DNA from: DAISKN01 sp963716925
GTDB lineage: Bacteria; Acidobacteriota; Vicinamibacteria; Marinacidobacterales; SMYC01
Reading direction: 5' to 3'
Assembly: GCA_963716925.1 (NCBI GenBank)
Contig: CAVQUX010000014.1
Span: 930,001-994,000 of the forward strand
Length of the DNA: 64,000 nt
Each line of letters opens with the position of its first letter. The stretch's first letter is position 1. The position numbers were made by a program, and so were the translations under genes. Of this stretch, positions 32,215 to 40,978 are shown piece by piece. The notes below the pieces were generated by a model. That model saw nothing but the letters and a program-made list of their open reading frames with translations. It was not told where the DNA came from and made no database searches.

Positions 32215-33127
32215 CTTTGTCGACGAACCCCACGAATACCGGGTGCCGAAGCCTGTTTTCCTTCGTGAGCCCCGAGTACTGGACGCGCACCACCAGTCGC
32301 GGGGCCAGCCAATCGATCTCGCCCGGGGCTTCGGCCTCGAACTCCGGGGGCGGCGGCGAACGAAGGCCGTCGAGAGCGGTCTCGAGATCCTTGAGCGTCG
32401 TCTGATCGATGCCGCTTCCCGCGTTTCCAATCCACACGAGTCTCCCGTTTCGAGGAGAGCCGAGCACCAGCGATTTGATCCGCCTGCCACCGCGCTCGCG
32501 GACGAGGCCCACCAGGACCGCGTCCACCTCGCGCCGCACCTTGACCTTGAGCCAGTCCCGCGTCCGTTCCCCGGGGAGATAGCGGCTATCGAGCTTCTTC
32601 GCGAAGATGCCTTCGAGGCCGCGCTCCCTCGCCTCCTCGAACAGAGCTGTGCCCCGGCCTATCGCGTAGGAGCTTTCGACGATGGGGGAGGGGGGATGGG
32701 CGAGGAGCTCCGAGAGCAGGCGCCGCCTCTCGGCCAGAGGGCGGTCGAGGAGCGACTCGCCGTTGCGGTGAAGGAGATCGAAGGCGATATAGACCACGGG
32801 GTGCGCCCGGGATTTGACTCCCGCGATGCGAGTCAGCTCCCGCACCAGCACGCGCTGGAAGTCCGGCCGGCCCCCCTCGTCGAGGACCACGATCTCGCCG
32901 TCGAGAATGCCTTCGCCGGGGAGCGCACTCAGAGCCGTGAGGATCTCGGGATATCGGTCCGAGCTGTCGGTGAGCTTCCGGCCCTGCAACCGCGCGAGCC
33001 CTTCGCCGAAGAACGCCAGGGCGCGGATGCCGTCCCACTTGATCTCGTAGAGGTACTCCTCGGAATCGAAGGGCGAGCCGGGGCTCGCGAGCATGGGACG
33101 GATTCGCGCGGCGCGCCAGTCGGTCAC
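32141..33127 (-). CDS. ATP-dependent DNA ligase (LigD ligase-domain type)
   Basis: A 328-residue ligase. The adenylated lysine is Lys30 in EIKWDG, followed by LDGEIVVLD, the FAKK motif V and WLKVK motif, then an OB-fold. It is the ligase part of bacterial LigD without the polymerase and phosphoesterase domains. The Ku gene directly upstream (adjacent stop and start codons) makes a two-gene non-homologous end-joining operon. The C-terminal tail lies in an inverted repeat and is probably not part of the fold. Confidence 0.94.
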   Translation of the reverse strand: MTDWRAARIRPMLASPGSPFDSEEYLYEIKWDGIRALAFFGEGLARLQGRKLTDSSDRYPEILTALSALPGEGILDGEIVVLDEGGRPDFQRVLVRELTRIAGVKSRAHPVVYIAFDLLHRNGESLLDRPLAERRRLLSELLAHPPSPIVESSYAIGRGTALFEEARERGLEGIFAKKLDSRYLPGERTRDWLKVKVRREVDAVLVGLVRERGGRRIKSLVLGSPRNGRLVWIGNAGSGIDQTTLKDLETALDGLRSPPPPEFEAEAPGEIDWLAPRLVVRVQYSGLTKENRLRHPVFVGFVDKAVLSCQFPAPGAPAMKPGDVPTEN

Positions 33128-33910
33128 TCAGCTCGCGCGTTCGAGATTCTGCTCGAGGCTCGACTTCAGCGCCTCCATGAGGTTGATGACCTTGCCGGTC
33201 TCGACCTCCGGCGGCTCGACGATTTCCTTGCCCTCGGCCTTGGCCTTGATGATCTCGAGGAGCTTCTCACGGTAATTGTCCTTGAACTCTTCCGGATGGA
33301 ACGGCTTGGTGATGGCGTTGATGAGCTGGGTCGCGAGCTTCAGCTCCTCGGGGTTCACCTGGGTCTTCGCCTCGAGCTCCTCGATGCCGGTGAGGGCGCG
33401 GATCTCGTCCGCATAGTAGAGCGCCGACATCACGAAAGCGTTGTCCCGCGGCCGCACCGCCACCATCTGCTCCTTGCCGTTCATCACGACGCGCGCGAGG
33501 CCGATTCGATCGGTCTCCTCGGCCGCGGTACGGATGGTGGCGAAGGACTCTATGGCGACGGGTCCGTCGGGAACGAGGTAGTGCGAGCCGTGGTAGTAGA
33601 GGGGATCGATCTCGCCCCTCTGCACGAACTGGACGATCTGGATCGAGCGAGTGGACTCGAGCCGGACCTTGGCGAAGTCCTCCTCGTCGAAGATCACGTA
33701 CTGCTCCTTGGCGTACTCGTAGCCCTTCACGATCTCGTCGCTCGTGACGCTGCGGTCGCAGGTGGGGCATCTCTTGTCGTATCGGATCCGGGTGTTGCAC
33801 AGCTTGTGGATCTGGTTGAAGGACAGAGCCTCGGACCGGGCCGCGGGGTACATCCGCACCGGGATGTTCACCAGCGACAGCTTCAGGAAGCCTTTCCAGG
33901 TTGGTCTCAC
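33128..33910 (-). CDS. ku: Non-homologous end-joining protein Ku
   Basis: A 260-residue bacterial Ku homologue that rings broken DNA ends and recruits LigD. The start is taken as the GTG at 33910 because this gives the family N-terminus MRPTWKGFLKLSLVNIPV and places AGGAGG eight bases upstream; a GTG at 33916 is only two bases from that site. A CPTC pair near 50-53 is typical of the Ku zinc-like hook. The strong promoter at 33934-33962 serves Ku and ligase. Confidence 0.96.
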   Translation of the reverse strand: MRPTWKGFLKLSLVNIPVRMYPAARSEALSFNQIHKLCNTRIRYDKRCPTCDRSVTSDEIVKGYEYAKEQYVIFDEEDFAKVRLESTRSIQIVQFVQRGEIDPLYYHGSHYLVPDGPVAIESFATIRTAAEETDRIGLARVVMNGKEQMVAVRPRDNAFVMSALYYADEIRALTGIEELEAKTQVNPEELKLATQLINAITKPFHPEEFKDNYREKLLEIIKAKAEGKEIVEPPEVETGKVINLMEALKSSLEQNLERAS

Positions 33911-33933
33911 CGGCACTTCCTCCTCGTCAATGG

Positions 33934-33962
33934 AGTGTAGAAGTCGCGGCGGCGGCTGTCAA
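33934..33962 (-). promoter_or_regulatory. Promoter of the ku-ligase operon
   Basis: On the minus strand TTGACA (33962-33957) and TACACT (33939-33934) are separated by 17 bp. The predicted start near 33928 leaves about 18 nt with AGGAGG before the Ku GTG. Confidence 0.65.
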
Positions 33963-34050
33963 AGTAGAGCGGGGGCAGGTCGCGCGACGCCGTAAATTAT
34001 GGACAGTAATGAACCTCGGCAGACGCGAGTTTTTCGAGCGTGCCTGGATT

Positions 34051-34059
34051 TGCTATGAT
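34051..34059 (+). promoter_or_regulatory. Extended -10 promoter of korAB
   Basis: TGCTATGAT (34051-34059) is an extended -10 element, with a weak -35 region near 34031. The predicted start is about 34066, 69 nt upstream of the korA ATG. Confidence 0.45.
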
Positions 34060-34134
34060 TCGGTGTGACGCAGGGCGCTCGCCGACGAGCTCGCCGAAAG
34101 ACGAATATCCCTCGCGACTGGAGAACTCAACGAA

Positions 34135-36000
34135 ATGTCAACCGAGACCCTCGTAGGTGAGGCACGGCCGGACGTCAAGCCCACTCTGATCAACGATTTT
34201 TCGATTCAGGTGGCGACGATCAACGGCTCCGGGAGCCAATCCTCGAACAACGTGCTGATGCGATCGATTTTTCAGATGGGAGTGCCGGTGAGCGGGAAGA
34301 ACCTCTTCCCCTCGAACATCCAGGGCCTTCCCACCTGGTTCACGATCCGGGCGAACAAGAATGGCTATATCGCGCGGAGGAAAGAGATCGACCTGCTGGT
34401 GGCGATGAACCCCGCGACCGCCCGCGAGGACGTGGCCTCGCTCGAGGCGGGGGCCGCGGTGGTCTACGAAGAGACCCTGGGGCTTTCGAAGCTCCGGAGC
34501 GACCTCGTCACTTATCCCGTTCCCTTCGCCGACCTGGCGAAGGAGGTGGTGGAGGACACGCGCCTTCGAAAGCTCCTCGCCAACATGATCTACGTCGGAG
34601 TCGTCGGATACCTGCTGTCGATCGATCGCCAGGAGATCCGAAAAGCCATCGAGAAGCAGTTCTCGGGAAAAGCGAAGGCGGTGAGCCTCAACGTGAAGGC
34701 CGTCGACGTCGGATTCGAGTACGCGGCCAAGCATTTCCAGGCGTCGGACACCATGCGCGTCGAGCAGATGAACAAGACGGCCGGGAAAATCCTGATCGAC
34801 GGCAACGCCGCAGCCGCCATCGGCTCGATGTTCGCCGGCGTGACCGTCGTGACCTGGTATCCCATCACGCCGTCCTCGAGCCTCGTCGAGCAGCTCATCG
34901 ATTACCTCAAGGACTATCGCATCGACGAAGCCACGGGCAAGGCCACGTTCGCGGTGGTCCAGGCCGAGGACGAGCTCGCCGCCATCGGGATGGTCCTGGG
35001 GGCGTCCTGGGCGGGGGCCCGGGCGATGACCTCCACCAGCGGCCCCGGTATCTCGCTCATGTCGGAGTTCATCGGCCTCGGCTATTACGCCGAGATTCCC
35101 GCGGTGGTGTGGAACATCCAGCGGGTCGGGCCTTCGACGGGGCTTCCCACCAGAACCTCTCAGGGAGACGTCCTGAGCTGCTTCCAGCTCTCGCACGGCG
35201 ACACCAAGCACATTCTGCTGTTCCCCTCTTCCGTCTCCGAGTGCTTCGAGAACGCCGCGACCGCCTTCGACCTGGCCGAGCGCTTCCAGACGCCGGTTTT
35301 CGTGATGTCGGATCTGGACCTCGGGATGAACGTCTGGATGTCGGATCCCTTTCCTTATCCCGAGAAGCCCATCGATCGGGGTAAGGTGCTGAGCGCTTCC
35401 GACCTCGAGAAAGTCGGGAGCTTCGGCCGCTACCGCGACGTCGACGGGGACGGCATCCCCTACCGGACTCTTCCCGGGACCAACCACCCGCTCGCCGCTT
35501 ACTTCACCCGGGGAAGCGGCCACACGCCGGACGCCGAGTACAGCGAGCGGGCCACGGACTACGTCTCGAACCTCGACCGCCTCGCGAGGAAGTACGAGAC
35601 CGCCCGCGGCTTCGTGCCCCCGCCGGTCGTCGACGACCAGAAGACCGCGGAGGTGGGCATCATCGCGTACGGAACCACCGACTGGGCGATCCAGGAATCG
35701 CGCGACCAGCTTCGTGAGGAAGCCGACCTGAAGACGAGCTACCTTCGAATCCGCGCGCTTCCGTTCAACGGCGACCTCGCGGCTTTCGTCGCCCGCCACC
35801 AGCGGGTGTACGTGGTGGAACAGAACCGCGACGCGCAGATGCTCCAGCTGGTGCGTCTCGAGCTCGCGTCTCGCCCCGAGCTGGTGGGCCTCGTGGCGAA
35901 GCTCCGGAGCGTCCTTCACTACAGCGGGCTTCCCATCGACGCCCGCTTCGTCACCGAGCAGATCCTCGCGCAGGAGCGGGCAACCTCGAATCCTCGTTGA
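34135..36000 (+). CDS. korA: 2-oxoacid:ferredoxin oxidoreductase, fused gamma-alpha subunit
   Basis: A 621-residue protein with the gamma (acceptor) domain at about 20-195 fused to the alpha pyrimidine-binding domain from about 215. It pairs with the beta subunit encoded 16 bp downstream. The complex oxidises 2-oxoacids such as 2-oxoglutarate to acyl-CoA with reduced ferredoxin. Motifs include WYPITPSSSLVE and the TSTSGPGISLMSE segment. The fusion is the KorA form; true substrate preference cannot be read from sequence. Confidence 0.94.
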   Translation: MSTETLVGEARPDVKPTLINDFSIQVATINGSGSQSSNNVLMRSIFQMGVPVSGKNLFPSNIQGLPTWFTIRANKNGYIARRKEIDLLVAMNPATAREDVASLEAGAAVVYEETLGLSKLRSDLVTYPVPFADLAKEVVEDTRLRKLLANMIYVGVVGYLLSIDRQEIRKAIEKQFSGKAKAVSLNVKAVDVGFEYAAKHFQASDTMRVEQMNKTAGKILIDGNAAAAIGSMFAGVTVVTWYPITPSSSLVEQLIDYLKDYRIDEATGKATFAVVQAEDELAAIGMVLGASWAGARAMTSTSGPGISLMSEFIGLGYYAEIPAVVWNIQRVGPSTGLPTRTSQGDVLSCFQLSHGDTKHILLFPSSVSECFENAATAFDLAERFQTPVFVMSDLDLGMNVWMSDPFPYPEKPIDRGKVLSASDLEKVGSFGRYRDVDGDGIPYRTLPGTNHPLAAYFTRGSGHTPDAEYSERATDYVSNLDRLARKYETARGFVPPPVVDDQKTAEVGIIAYGTTDWAIQESRDQLREEADLKTSYLRIRALPFNGDLAAFVARHQRVYVVEQNRDAQMLQLVRLELASRPELVGLVAKLRSVLHYSGLPIDARFVTEQILAQERATSNPR

Positions 36001-36016
36001 AGACTGGAAGTGCCTC

Positions 36017-37066
36017 ATGGGAACGATAGTCGAAGAATCCGCATCACCGAAGAAAGTGAACCGCGTCGGTCTCACCCAGGCCGACTACAAAGGAAAGCCC
36101 TCGACCCTCTGCAAGGGCTGCGGTCACGACTCCATAAGTAGCCAGCTCATCAAGGCGTTCTACGAGTACGGGGTGGAGCCCTACCGGGTGGCGAAGCTCT
36201 CGGGAATCGGCTGCTCGTCCAAGACCCCGGCGTACTTCCTGAACCGCAGCCACGGCTTCAACGCGGTGCACGGCCGCATGCCCTCGGTCGCGACCGGCTC
36301 GGTTCTCGCCAACCGCAACCTCGTCGCCGTCGGAGTCTCGGGGGACGGGGACACCGCGTCCATCGGCATCGGTCAGTTCGTGCACCTTCTGCGGCGGAAC
36401 CTCCCCATCGTGTATATCGTGGAGAACAACGGGGTCTACGGTCTGACCAAGGGCCAGTTTTCGGCGACCGCCGATCTCGGCTCCAAGCTCAAGACCGGGG
36501 TGGTGAACGATCTTCCGGCGATCGATCTATGCTCGCTCGCCATCGAGCTCGGCGCGACCTACGTCGGCCGTTCGTTCGCCGGCGATCCGAAGCAGGTGGT
36601 GGCACTCCTGAAAGGCGCTTTCGCCCACAACGGGACCGCGGTTCTCGACATCATCAGCCCCTGCGTCACTTTCAACAACCACGAAGGTTCCACCAAGAGC
36701 TACACCTGGGGCAAGGAGCACGAGGAGATGCTACACGACCTGGACTTCATCCCGTTCTTCGAGCCGATCGAGGTCGACTACGAGGAGGGGCAGGCGACGG
36801 ACGTGGAGCTCCACGACGGATCGCACATCCTGCTCAAGAAGCTCAATCGCGACTACGATCCCAGGAGCCGGAGGGTGGCCCTCGAGCTCCTCTTGGAAGC
36901 CCGGGAGAAGCAGGAGTTCCTGACGGGCCTGCTGTTCGTCGATCCCGACGAGAAGAACTTCATCGACCTCCTCAATCTGGTCGACGAGCCCCTGGCGACG
37001 CTTCCGCTCGAGAGGATCCGGCCGAAGAAGGCCGCCCTCGACGAGATCATGGAATCGCTCAAGTAG
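36017..37066 (+). CDS. korB: 2-oxoacid:ferredoxin oxidoreductase, beta subunit
   Basis: A 349-residue TPP-binding subunit. The TPP motif runs GDGDTASIG ... ENNGVYGLTKGQ. Four cysteines suitable for a [4Fe-4S] cluster are Cys32 and Cys35 (LCKGCGH), Cys66 (GIGCSSK) and one in ISPCVTFNNH. It forms a complex with the preceding korA product and needs ferredoxin, which is not encoded alongside. The gene is followed by a convergent TonB-dependent receptor gene. Confidence 0.95.
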   Translation: MGTIVEESASPKKVNRVGLTQADYKGKPSTLCKGCGHDSISSQLIKAFYEYGVEPYRVAKLSGIGCSSKTPAYFLNRSHGFNAVHGRMPSVATGSVLANRNLVAVGVSGDGDTASIGIGQFVHLLRRNLPIVYIVENNGVYGLTKGQFSATADLGSKLKTGVVNDLPAIDLCSLAIELGATYVGRSFAGDPKQVVALLKGAFAHNGTAVLDIISPCVTFNNHEGSTKSYTWGKEHEEMLHDLDFIPFFEPIEVDYEEGQATDVELHDGSHILLKKLNRDYDPRSRRVALELLLEAREKQEFLTGLLFVDPDEKNFIDLLNLVDEPLATLPLERIRPKKAALDEIMESLK

Positions 37067-37148
37067 AGCACACCGCTATCGCACGGATGTGGAACCATCC
37101 CGAGCGACGGCCCTGAAGGTCCGCCGCGAGGTGCGCCGGACAGTCCAG

Positions 37149-37179
37149 GCCGCGGGGCCCCGAAGGCGATCCCCGCGGC
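37149..37179. terminator. Hairpin between korB and the receptor gene
   Basis: GCCGCGGGG (37149-37157) and CCCCGCGGC (37171-37179) are perfect 9-bp arms around a 13-nt loop, between convergent stop codons. No U-run follows on either strand. Confidence 0.4.
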
Positions 37180-37189
37180 ACCAATACAC

Positions 37190-39352
37190 TCAACGAAACC
37201 GATACTTCAGCTCGGCGACGACCTGCCTCTTGATGATGTCGCCGAAGACGTGCTGCTGTGCGTCGTCGTTGTTGATGTTCACGAGCTTCACCGACGCCGT
37301 GACCCGATCTTCCGCCAGCCGCACTGCGAAACCGCCGTTGAGCATGGCGTAGGATTCCGTCGGCCCGTGATAGCGGGCGTCGAGGACGTCCGTCCAGAAG
37401 GCGGAATCGGTGTAGTTGAACGACAGGTTTCCGAAGAACCGCCCCCTCGAGAGATTCACCCCCAGGTTGAATCGGTTCGCCGGAGGAATGTTCAGCTCGG
37501 AGAAATCCGCCGGATTGTCGGGTTTCGGCTCCGCCTGCCAGGAGTAGTTGGCGAAGAAGCCGACGTCGCTCGAGACGCGCGCGTCGAGCCCGAGCTCGAC
37601 TCCCCAATCCCTCACCCCCTCGAAGTTCAGGTAGGTGAAGCCCGACGGCAGCCCCCGCCCCGCCTGATTCAGGAGGTCGAGGACCACCGGCGGCAGCGGC
37701 CATCCGGGCGGAGGATTGCCGCTGCTGTAGGTCCCCGACTGAGTGAAGAAGATGTTGTCGCTCGTCTGGTTCAGGTACCAGGCGGCGCTCACGGTGTAGC
37801 GGTCGGCGATCGTTCCGGTGTAGCCGACCTCGTACGCCGTCATGCTTTCTTCGTTCAGCTCCTCGTTTCCCACGGCCACCACGGGAAAAGCGAACTGCCT
37901 TCCGGCGAGCGCGGGGTTGAGGAGCCCGAGGTCGATGGCCTCCACGATGGTGACGTCGAGAAAGCTGTTCACGAACGACGGCGCCCGGAACGCCTTGTTG
38001 TAGGAGACGCGGAACGCGTGCTCCGGCGTCGGCTTGATCATGAACGTTGTGCGGGGCGAGAAGACGACTTTGTCGATCACGCTGAAGGCGTCGGCCCGGC
38101 CGCCCACCAGCCACCGGAAGTGATCCGACAGGAAGATCTCGTCCTGGATGTAGAAGCCGCCCTCGGTCCGGTTGTCGCCCCGGGAGGCGATCGAGAGGTC
38201 GAACGCGTTGTAGCGGAAGTTGCCTCCGTAGGTGAGGATGTGGCGGGTGCCGAAGACCGTCGAGTTTCCCGCCTCGAAGTCGTAGGTCTTGGTGTCGAAG
38301 AGGAAGGGGATGGGCCGACCGTCGGTGCCGACGGCGAGGAGCGCCGGGGCCTCACCGTCGAGAACGTTGGTGAAGAAGTTCACCTTCCAGCTCCCCCGCT
38401 CGTAGTTGACCTTCCCGTAACCCGCGACGGTCCCCGACTGGATGTCGAAGGGGCCGATCCCGGTGTGGATGATCCCCTGGGTCCCCGCGAATCCACCGGC
38501 GAAGATGAGCTTCTGGTTGCCGTCGGGGAAGTCGTAGTCCACCCGGGCGTCGAGCTTCGGCTGTGTGGTCTCGGTGTTGGGAAACGGCGGGTACTCGGCG
38601 CCGCCGGTGCCCCGCTCGGGGTCGACGGGAATGCGGCCCGTCGGCCGCGCGAACGCTTCCATGTTGAAGACGCCGGCGGATATCTTGTAGGCCCAGCGGT
38701 CGTTCAACGCCTGGGCGTGGGTCAGGTGGATGTTGTACGTCTCGCCGGCGTCCTGGTCGCTCCCGGCAACGTCTCGATTCACTCCTCCGTAGGACAGCGT
38801 GAGCGTCGTGCCGTCGATCTGCCGCGGCGTCTTGGTGATGACGTTCACGACGCCGGTCATGGCGTTCGCTCCCCAGACCGCGGAAGCGGGGCCGCGGATG
38901 ACCTCGATCTGCGCGATCTCGCTGGTATCCACGGGGAGGAAGTCCCAGGCTACGAAGCCGAAGAAGTCCTGGTAGATGGTGCGGCCGTCCAGGAGCGCGA
39001 GCTGGGACGTCGACAGGGTCGAAGTGGCGCCGCGGGTCACGATGTTGATGTCGCGCGCGGACGTCTGGGCCACGTTCACTCCCGGCACCGATCGCAGCAG
39101 GTCTCCGTAGTTCGATGCGGGTGAGCTCTCGATCGTCTCCGAGGTGACGACGCTCACCGCTGCGGGTGAGTTGATGAGTTGCTGCTCGATTTTCGAGGCG
39201 GTCACGATTACCGTTTCGGCGTAGGTGAGCTTGTCTTTTTCCTTCTGTTCCTCGGGCTTTTCTTCTTGTTTGGGGGGCGGCTCCTCCTGGGCTCGGGCGG
39301 GAGCGGTCCAGGCGAAGGCCAACGCGGCGGCGAGCACCAAAGTGGATTTCAT
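37190..39352 (-). CDS. TonB-dependent outer-membrane receptor
   Basis: A 720-residue receptor with a signal peptide (cleaved near residue 21), a Glu/Lys/Pro-rich spacer, and a TonB box in ETVIVTA (about 45-51). A plug domain follows with LLRSVPGVNV and IEVIRGPASAVWGANAMTG, then a 22-strand-type barrel ending AELKYRFR with C-terminal aromatic residue. AGGAGG lies upstream of the ATG. The ligand is unknown; plug and barrel resemble siderophore/vitamin receptors. It would be energised by the TonB/ExbBD proteins at 46.5-50.2 kb. Confidence 0.96.
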   Translation of the reverse strand: MKSTLVLAAALAFAWTAPARAQEEPPPKQEEKPEEQKEKDKLTYAETVIVTASKIEQQLINSPAAVSVVTSETIESSPASNYGDLLRSVPGVNVAQTSARDINIVTRGATSTLSTSQLALLDGRTIYQDFFGFVAWDFLPVDTSEIAQIEVIRGPASAVWGANAMTGVVNVITKTPRQIDGTTLTLSYGGVNRDVAGSDQDAGETYNIHLTHAQALNDRWAYKISAGVFNMEAFARPTGRIPVDPERGTGGAEYPPFPNTETTQPKLDARVDYDFPDGNQKLIFAGGFAGTQGIIHTGIGPFDIQSGTVAGYGKVNYERGSWKVNFFTNVLDGEAPALLAVGTDGRPIPFLFDTKTYDFEAGNSTVFGTRHILTYGGNFRYNAFDLSIASRGDNRTEGGFYIQDEIFLSDHFRWLVGGRADAFSVIDKVVFSPRTTFMIKPTPEHAFRVSYNKAFRAPSFVNSFLDVTIVEAIDLGLLNPALAGRQFAFPVVAVGNEELNEESMTAYEVGYTGTIADRYTVSAAWYLNQTSDNIFFTQSGTYSSGNPPPGWPLPPVVLDLLNQAGRGLPSGFTYLNFEGVRDWGVELGLDARVSSDVGFFANYSWQAEPKPDNPADFSELNIPPANRFNLGVNLSRGRFFGNLSFNYTDSAFWTDVLDARYHGPTESYAMLNGGFAVRLAEDRVTASVKLVNINNDDAQQHVFGDIIKRQVVAELKYRFR

Positions 39353-39483
39353 GACGGCGGGACCTCCTGAACGAAGAGCCGGGCGAAGGGGAGAACCGGC
39401 GGCGACGACGAGAATTTATTTCACAGCAGGCCCCGCGGTTTCAAGGCGGCTGCGGCTGCGGTGAATGCCTATAATGGGCCGCC

Positions 39484-40878
39484 ATGTCCAACGTCACCGA
39501 AGAGGCCGTTCTCGAGAAGCTCTCGAGCCTTCACGATCCCGATCTGGGCCGCGACATCGTTTCGCTCGGCTTCGTGAAGAACGTGCGAATCTGCGCTCCG
39601 ATCGTGAGCTGCGACATCGAGCTCGCGAATCCCGCGAGCCCGGTGAAGGACCGCCTGCAGCGGGAGGCGGAAGCCGCTCTTCGCGAGATTCCCGGAATCG
39701 ACCAGGCGAACGTGAAGGTGACCTGGGCGGTGACCGCCTCTCCCGAGGCCTCGCAGCGGATCCTTCCCGGCGGGCAGACCATGCCCGCACCCCAGAAGCC
39801 CCCCGGGGTCAAGAACCTGATCGCGGTGGCCTCGGGAAAAGGAGGAGTCGGAAAGTCGACGGTGGCCGCGAACCTCGCGGTGGCCCTCCGCGAGACCGGC
39901 GCTCTCGTCGGCCTCTGCGACGCCGACGTCTACGGACCGTCCCAGGGGACGATGTTCGGGCTGTCGGACCAGCCGGAGGCGGATGCCGAAAGGCGCCTCA
40001 TCCCGCTCGAGTCCCGCGGCGTGAAGATCATGTCGATGGGGCTCCTCACCTCCAAGGAGACTCCGGTCATCTGGCGCGGTCCGATGGCCACCCGGCTCAT
40101 CCAGCAGTTCCTCTCGGGCGTCGCCTGGGGCGAGCTCGACTACCTGGTGATCGATCTCCCTCCGGGAACCGGCGACGTGCAGCTCACGCTCACGCAGAGC
40201 GTGCCGCTGACGGGTGCGGTCATCGTCACCACCCCCCAGGACGTCGCCCGGACCATCGCCGAAAAAGGTCTGCGGATGTTTCAGCCCGTGCAGGTCCCGG
40301 TCCTCGGGGTCATCGAGAACATGAGCTACTTCGTCTGCTCCCACTGCCAGGAGAAGACGTTCATATTCCGCCAGGGAGGCGGAAAGCAGATCAGCGACGA
40401 GCTCGGGATACCGTTTCTCGGCGAAATTCCCATCGATCCCGAGGTGGTCCTCGCCGGAGACGAGGGTGTACCGATCGTCGCGCGCAACCCCTCGTCTCCC
40501 GCCGCCCTCGCCTATCGGGAGATCGCGTCGAAGGTGGCGAGCGCCGTCGCGCGGGCGAACTTCGAGAGCGGTTCGGCGAAACAACCGAAGGAGATGGTAG
40601 GCGAGGCCCGGGCGCTCCGGATCGTCTGGAACGACGGCTCCGAGGCGGCCTACCCCTACGATTTCCTCCGGAACCACTGCCCCTGCGCTCTCTGCGTCGA
40701 CGAATGGACGGGCAAGCGGAAGAGCCTGATCCTGCTGCTCCCGTCGAACTTCCGCGCCATGAAGATCGACCCCGTGGGCAACTATGCGATCCAGATCGGC
40801 TGGTCCGACGGCCACAACACGGGGATCTACAGCTTCCGGCTGCTGAAAGAGCTGGAAGAAGAGCTCAAGAAGAAGTAA
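39484..40878 (+). CDS. Mrp/NBP35 Fe-S carrier ATPase with N-terminal MIP18 and C-terminal DUF971 domains
   Basis: A 464-residue three-domain protein. Residues about 5-85 are a MIP18/DUF59-like domain. The central P-loop NTPase has GKGGVGKST at 118-126 and the cluster-binding pair Cys285/Cys288 (CSHC). Residues about 365-455 form a DUF971 domain with HCPCALC. Mrp proteins bind and deliver Fe-S clusters; DUF59 and DUF971 partners are often separate genes, so this fusion is informative. It is divergent from the receptor gene and convergent with relA/spoT, with a repeat between. Confidence 0.95.
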   Translation: MSNVTEEAVLEKLSSLHDPDLGRDIVSLGFVKNVRICAPIVSCDIELANPASPVKDRLQREAEAALREIPGIDQANVKVTWAVTASPEASQRILPGGQTMPAPQKPPGVKNLIAVASGKGGVGKSTVAANLAVALRETGALVGLCDADVYGPSQGTMFGLSDQPEADAERRLIPLESRGVKIMSMGLLTSKETPVIWRGPMATRLIQQFLSGVAWGELDYLVIDLPPGTGDVQLTLTQSVPLTGAVIVTTPQDVARTIAEKGLRMFQPVQVPVLGVIENMSYFVCSHCQEKTFIFRQGGGKQISDELGIPFLGEIPIDPEVVLAGDEGVPIVARNPSSPAALAYREIASKVASAVARANFESGSAKQPKEMVGEARALRIVWNDGSEAAYPYDFLRNHCPCALCVDEWTGKRKSLILLLPSNFRAMKIDPVGNYAIQIGWSDGHNTGIYSFRLLKELEEELKKK

Positions 40879-40887
40879 CCCAAATCG

Positions 40888-40964
40888 AACGCAAAGGCGC
40901 AAAGGCGCAAAGACGCGAAGAAGAAATCCTTCTTTGCGTCCTTCCTCCTTTGCGCCCTTGCGTA
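40888..40964. repeat. Dispersed A-rich repeat (AACGCAAAGGCGCAAAG type), copy 1
   Basis: A left arm of GCAAAGGC-like 9-mer iterations (40888-40923) is followed by a partly complementary right arm TCTTTGCGTC ... TTTGCGCCC (40931-40964), forming an imperfect hairpin. A second copy is at 62586-62678. From memory, elements of this look are common in diverse bacterial genomes. Confidence 0.85.
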
Positions 40965-40978
40965 CTTCCGGGGTTTTC

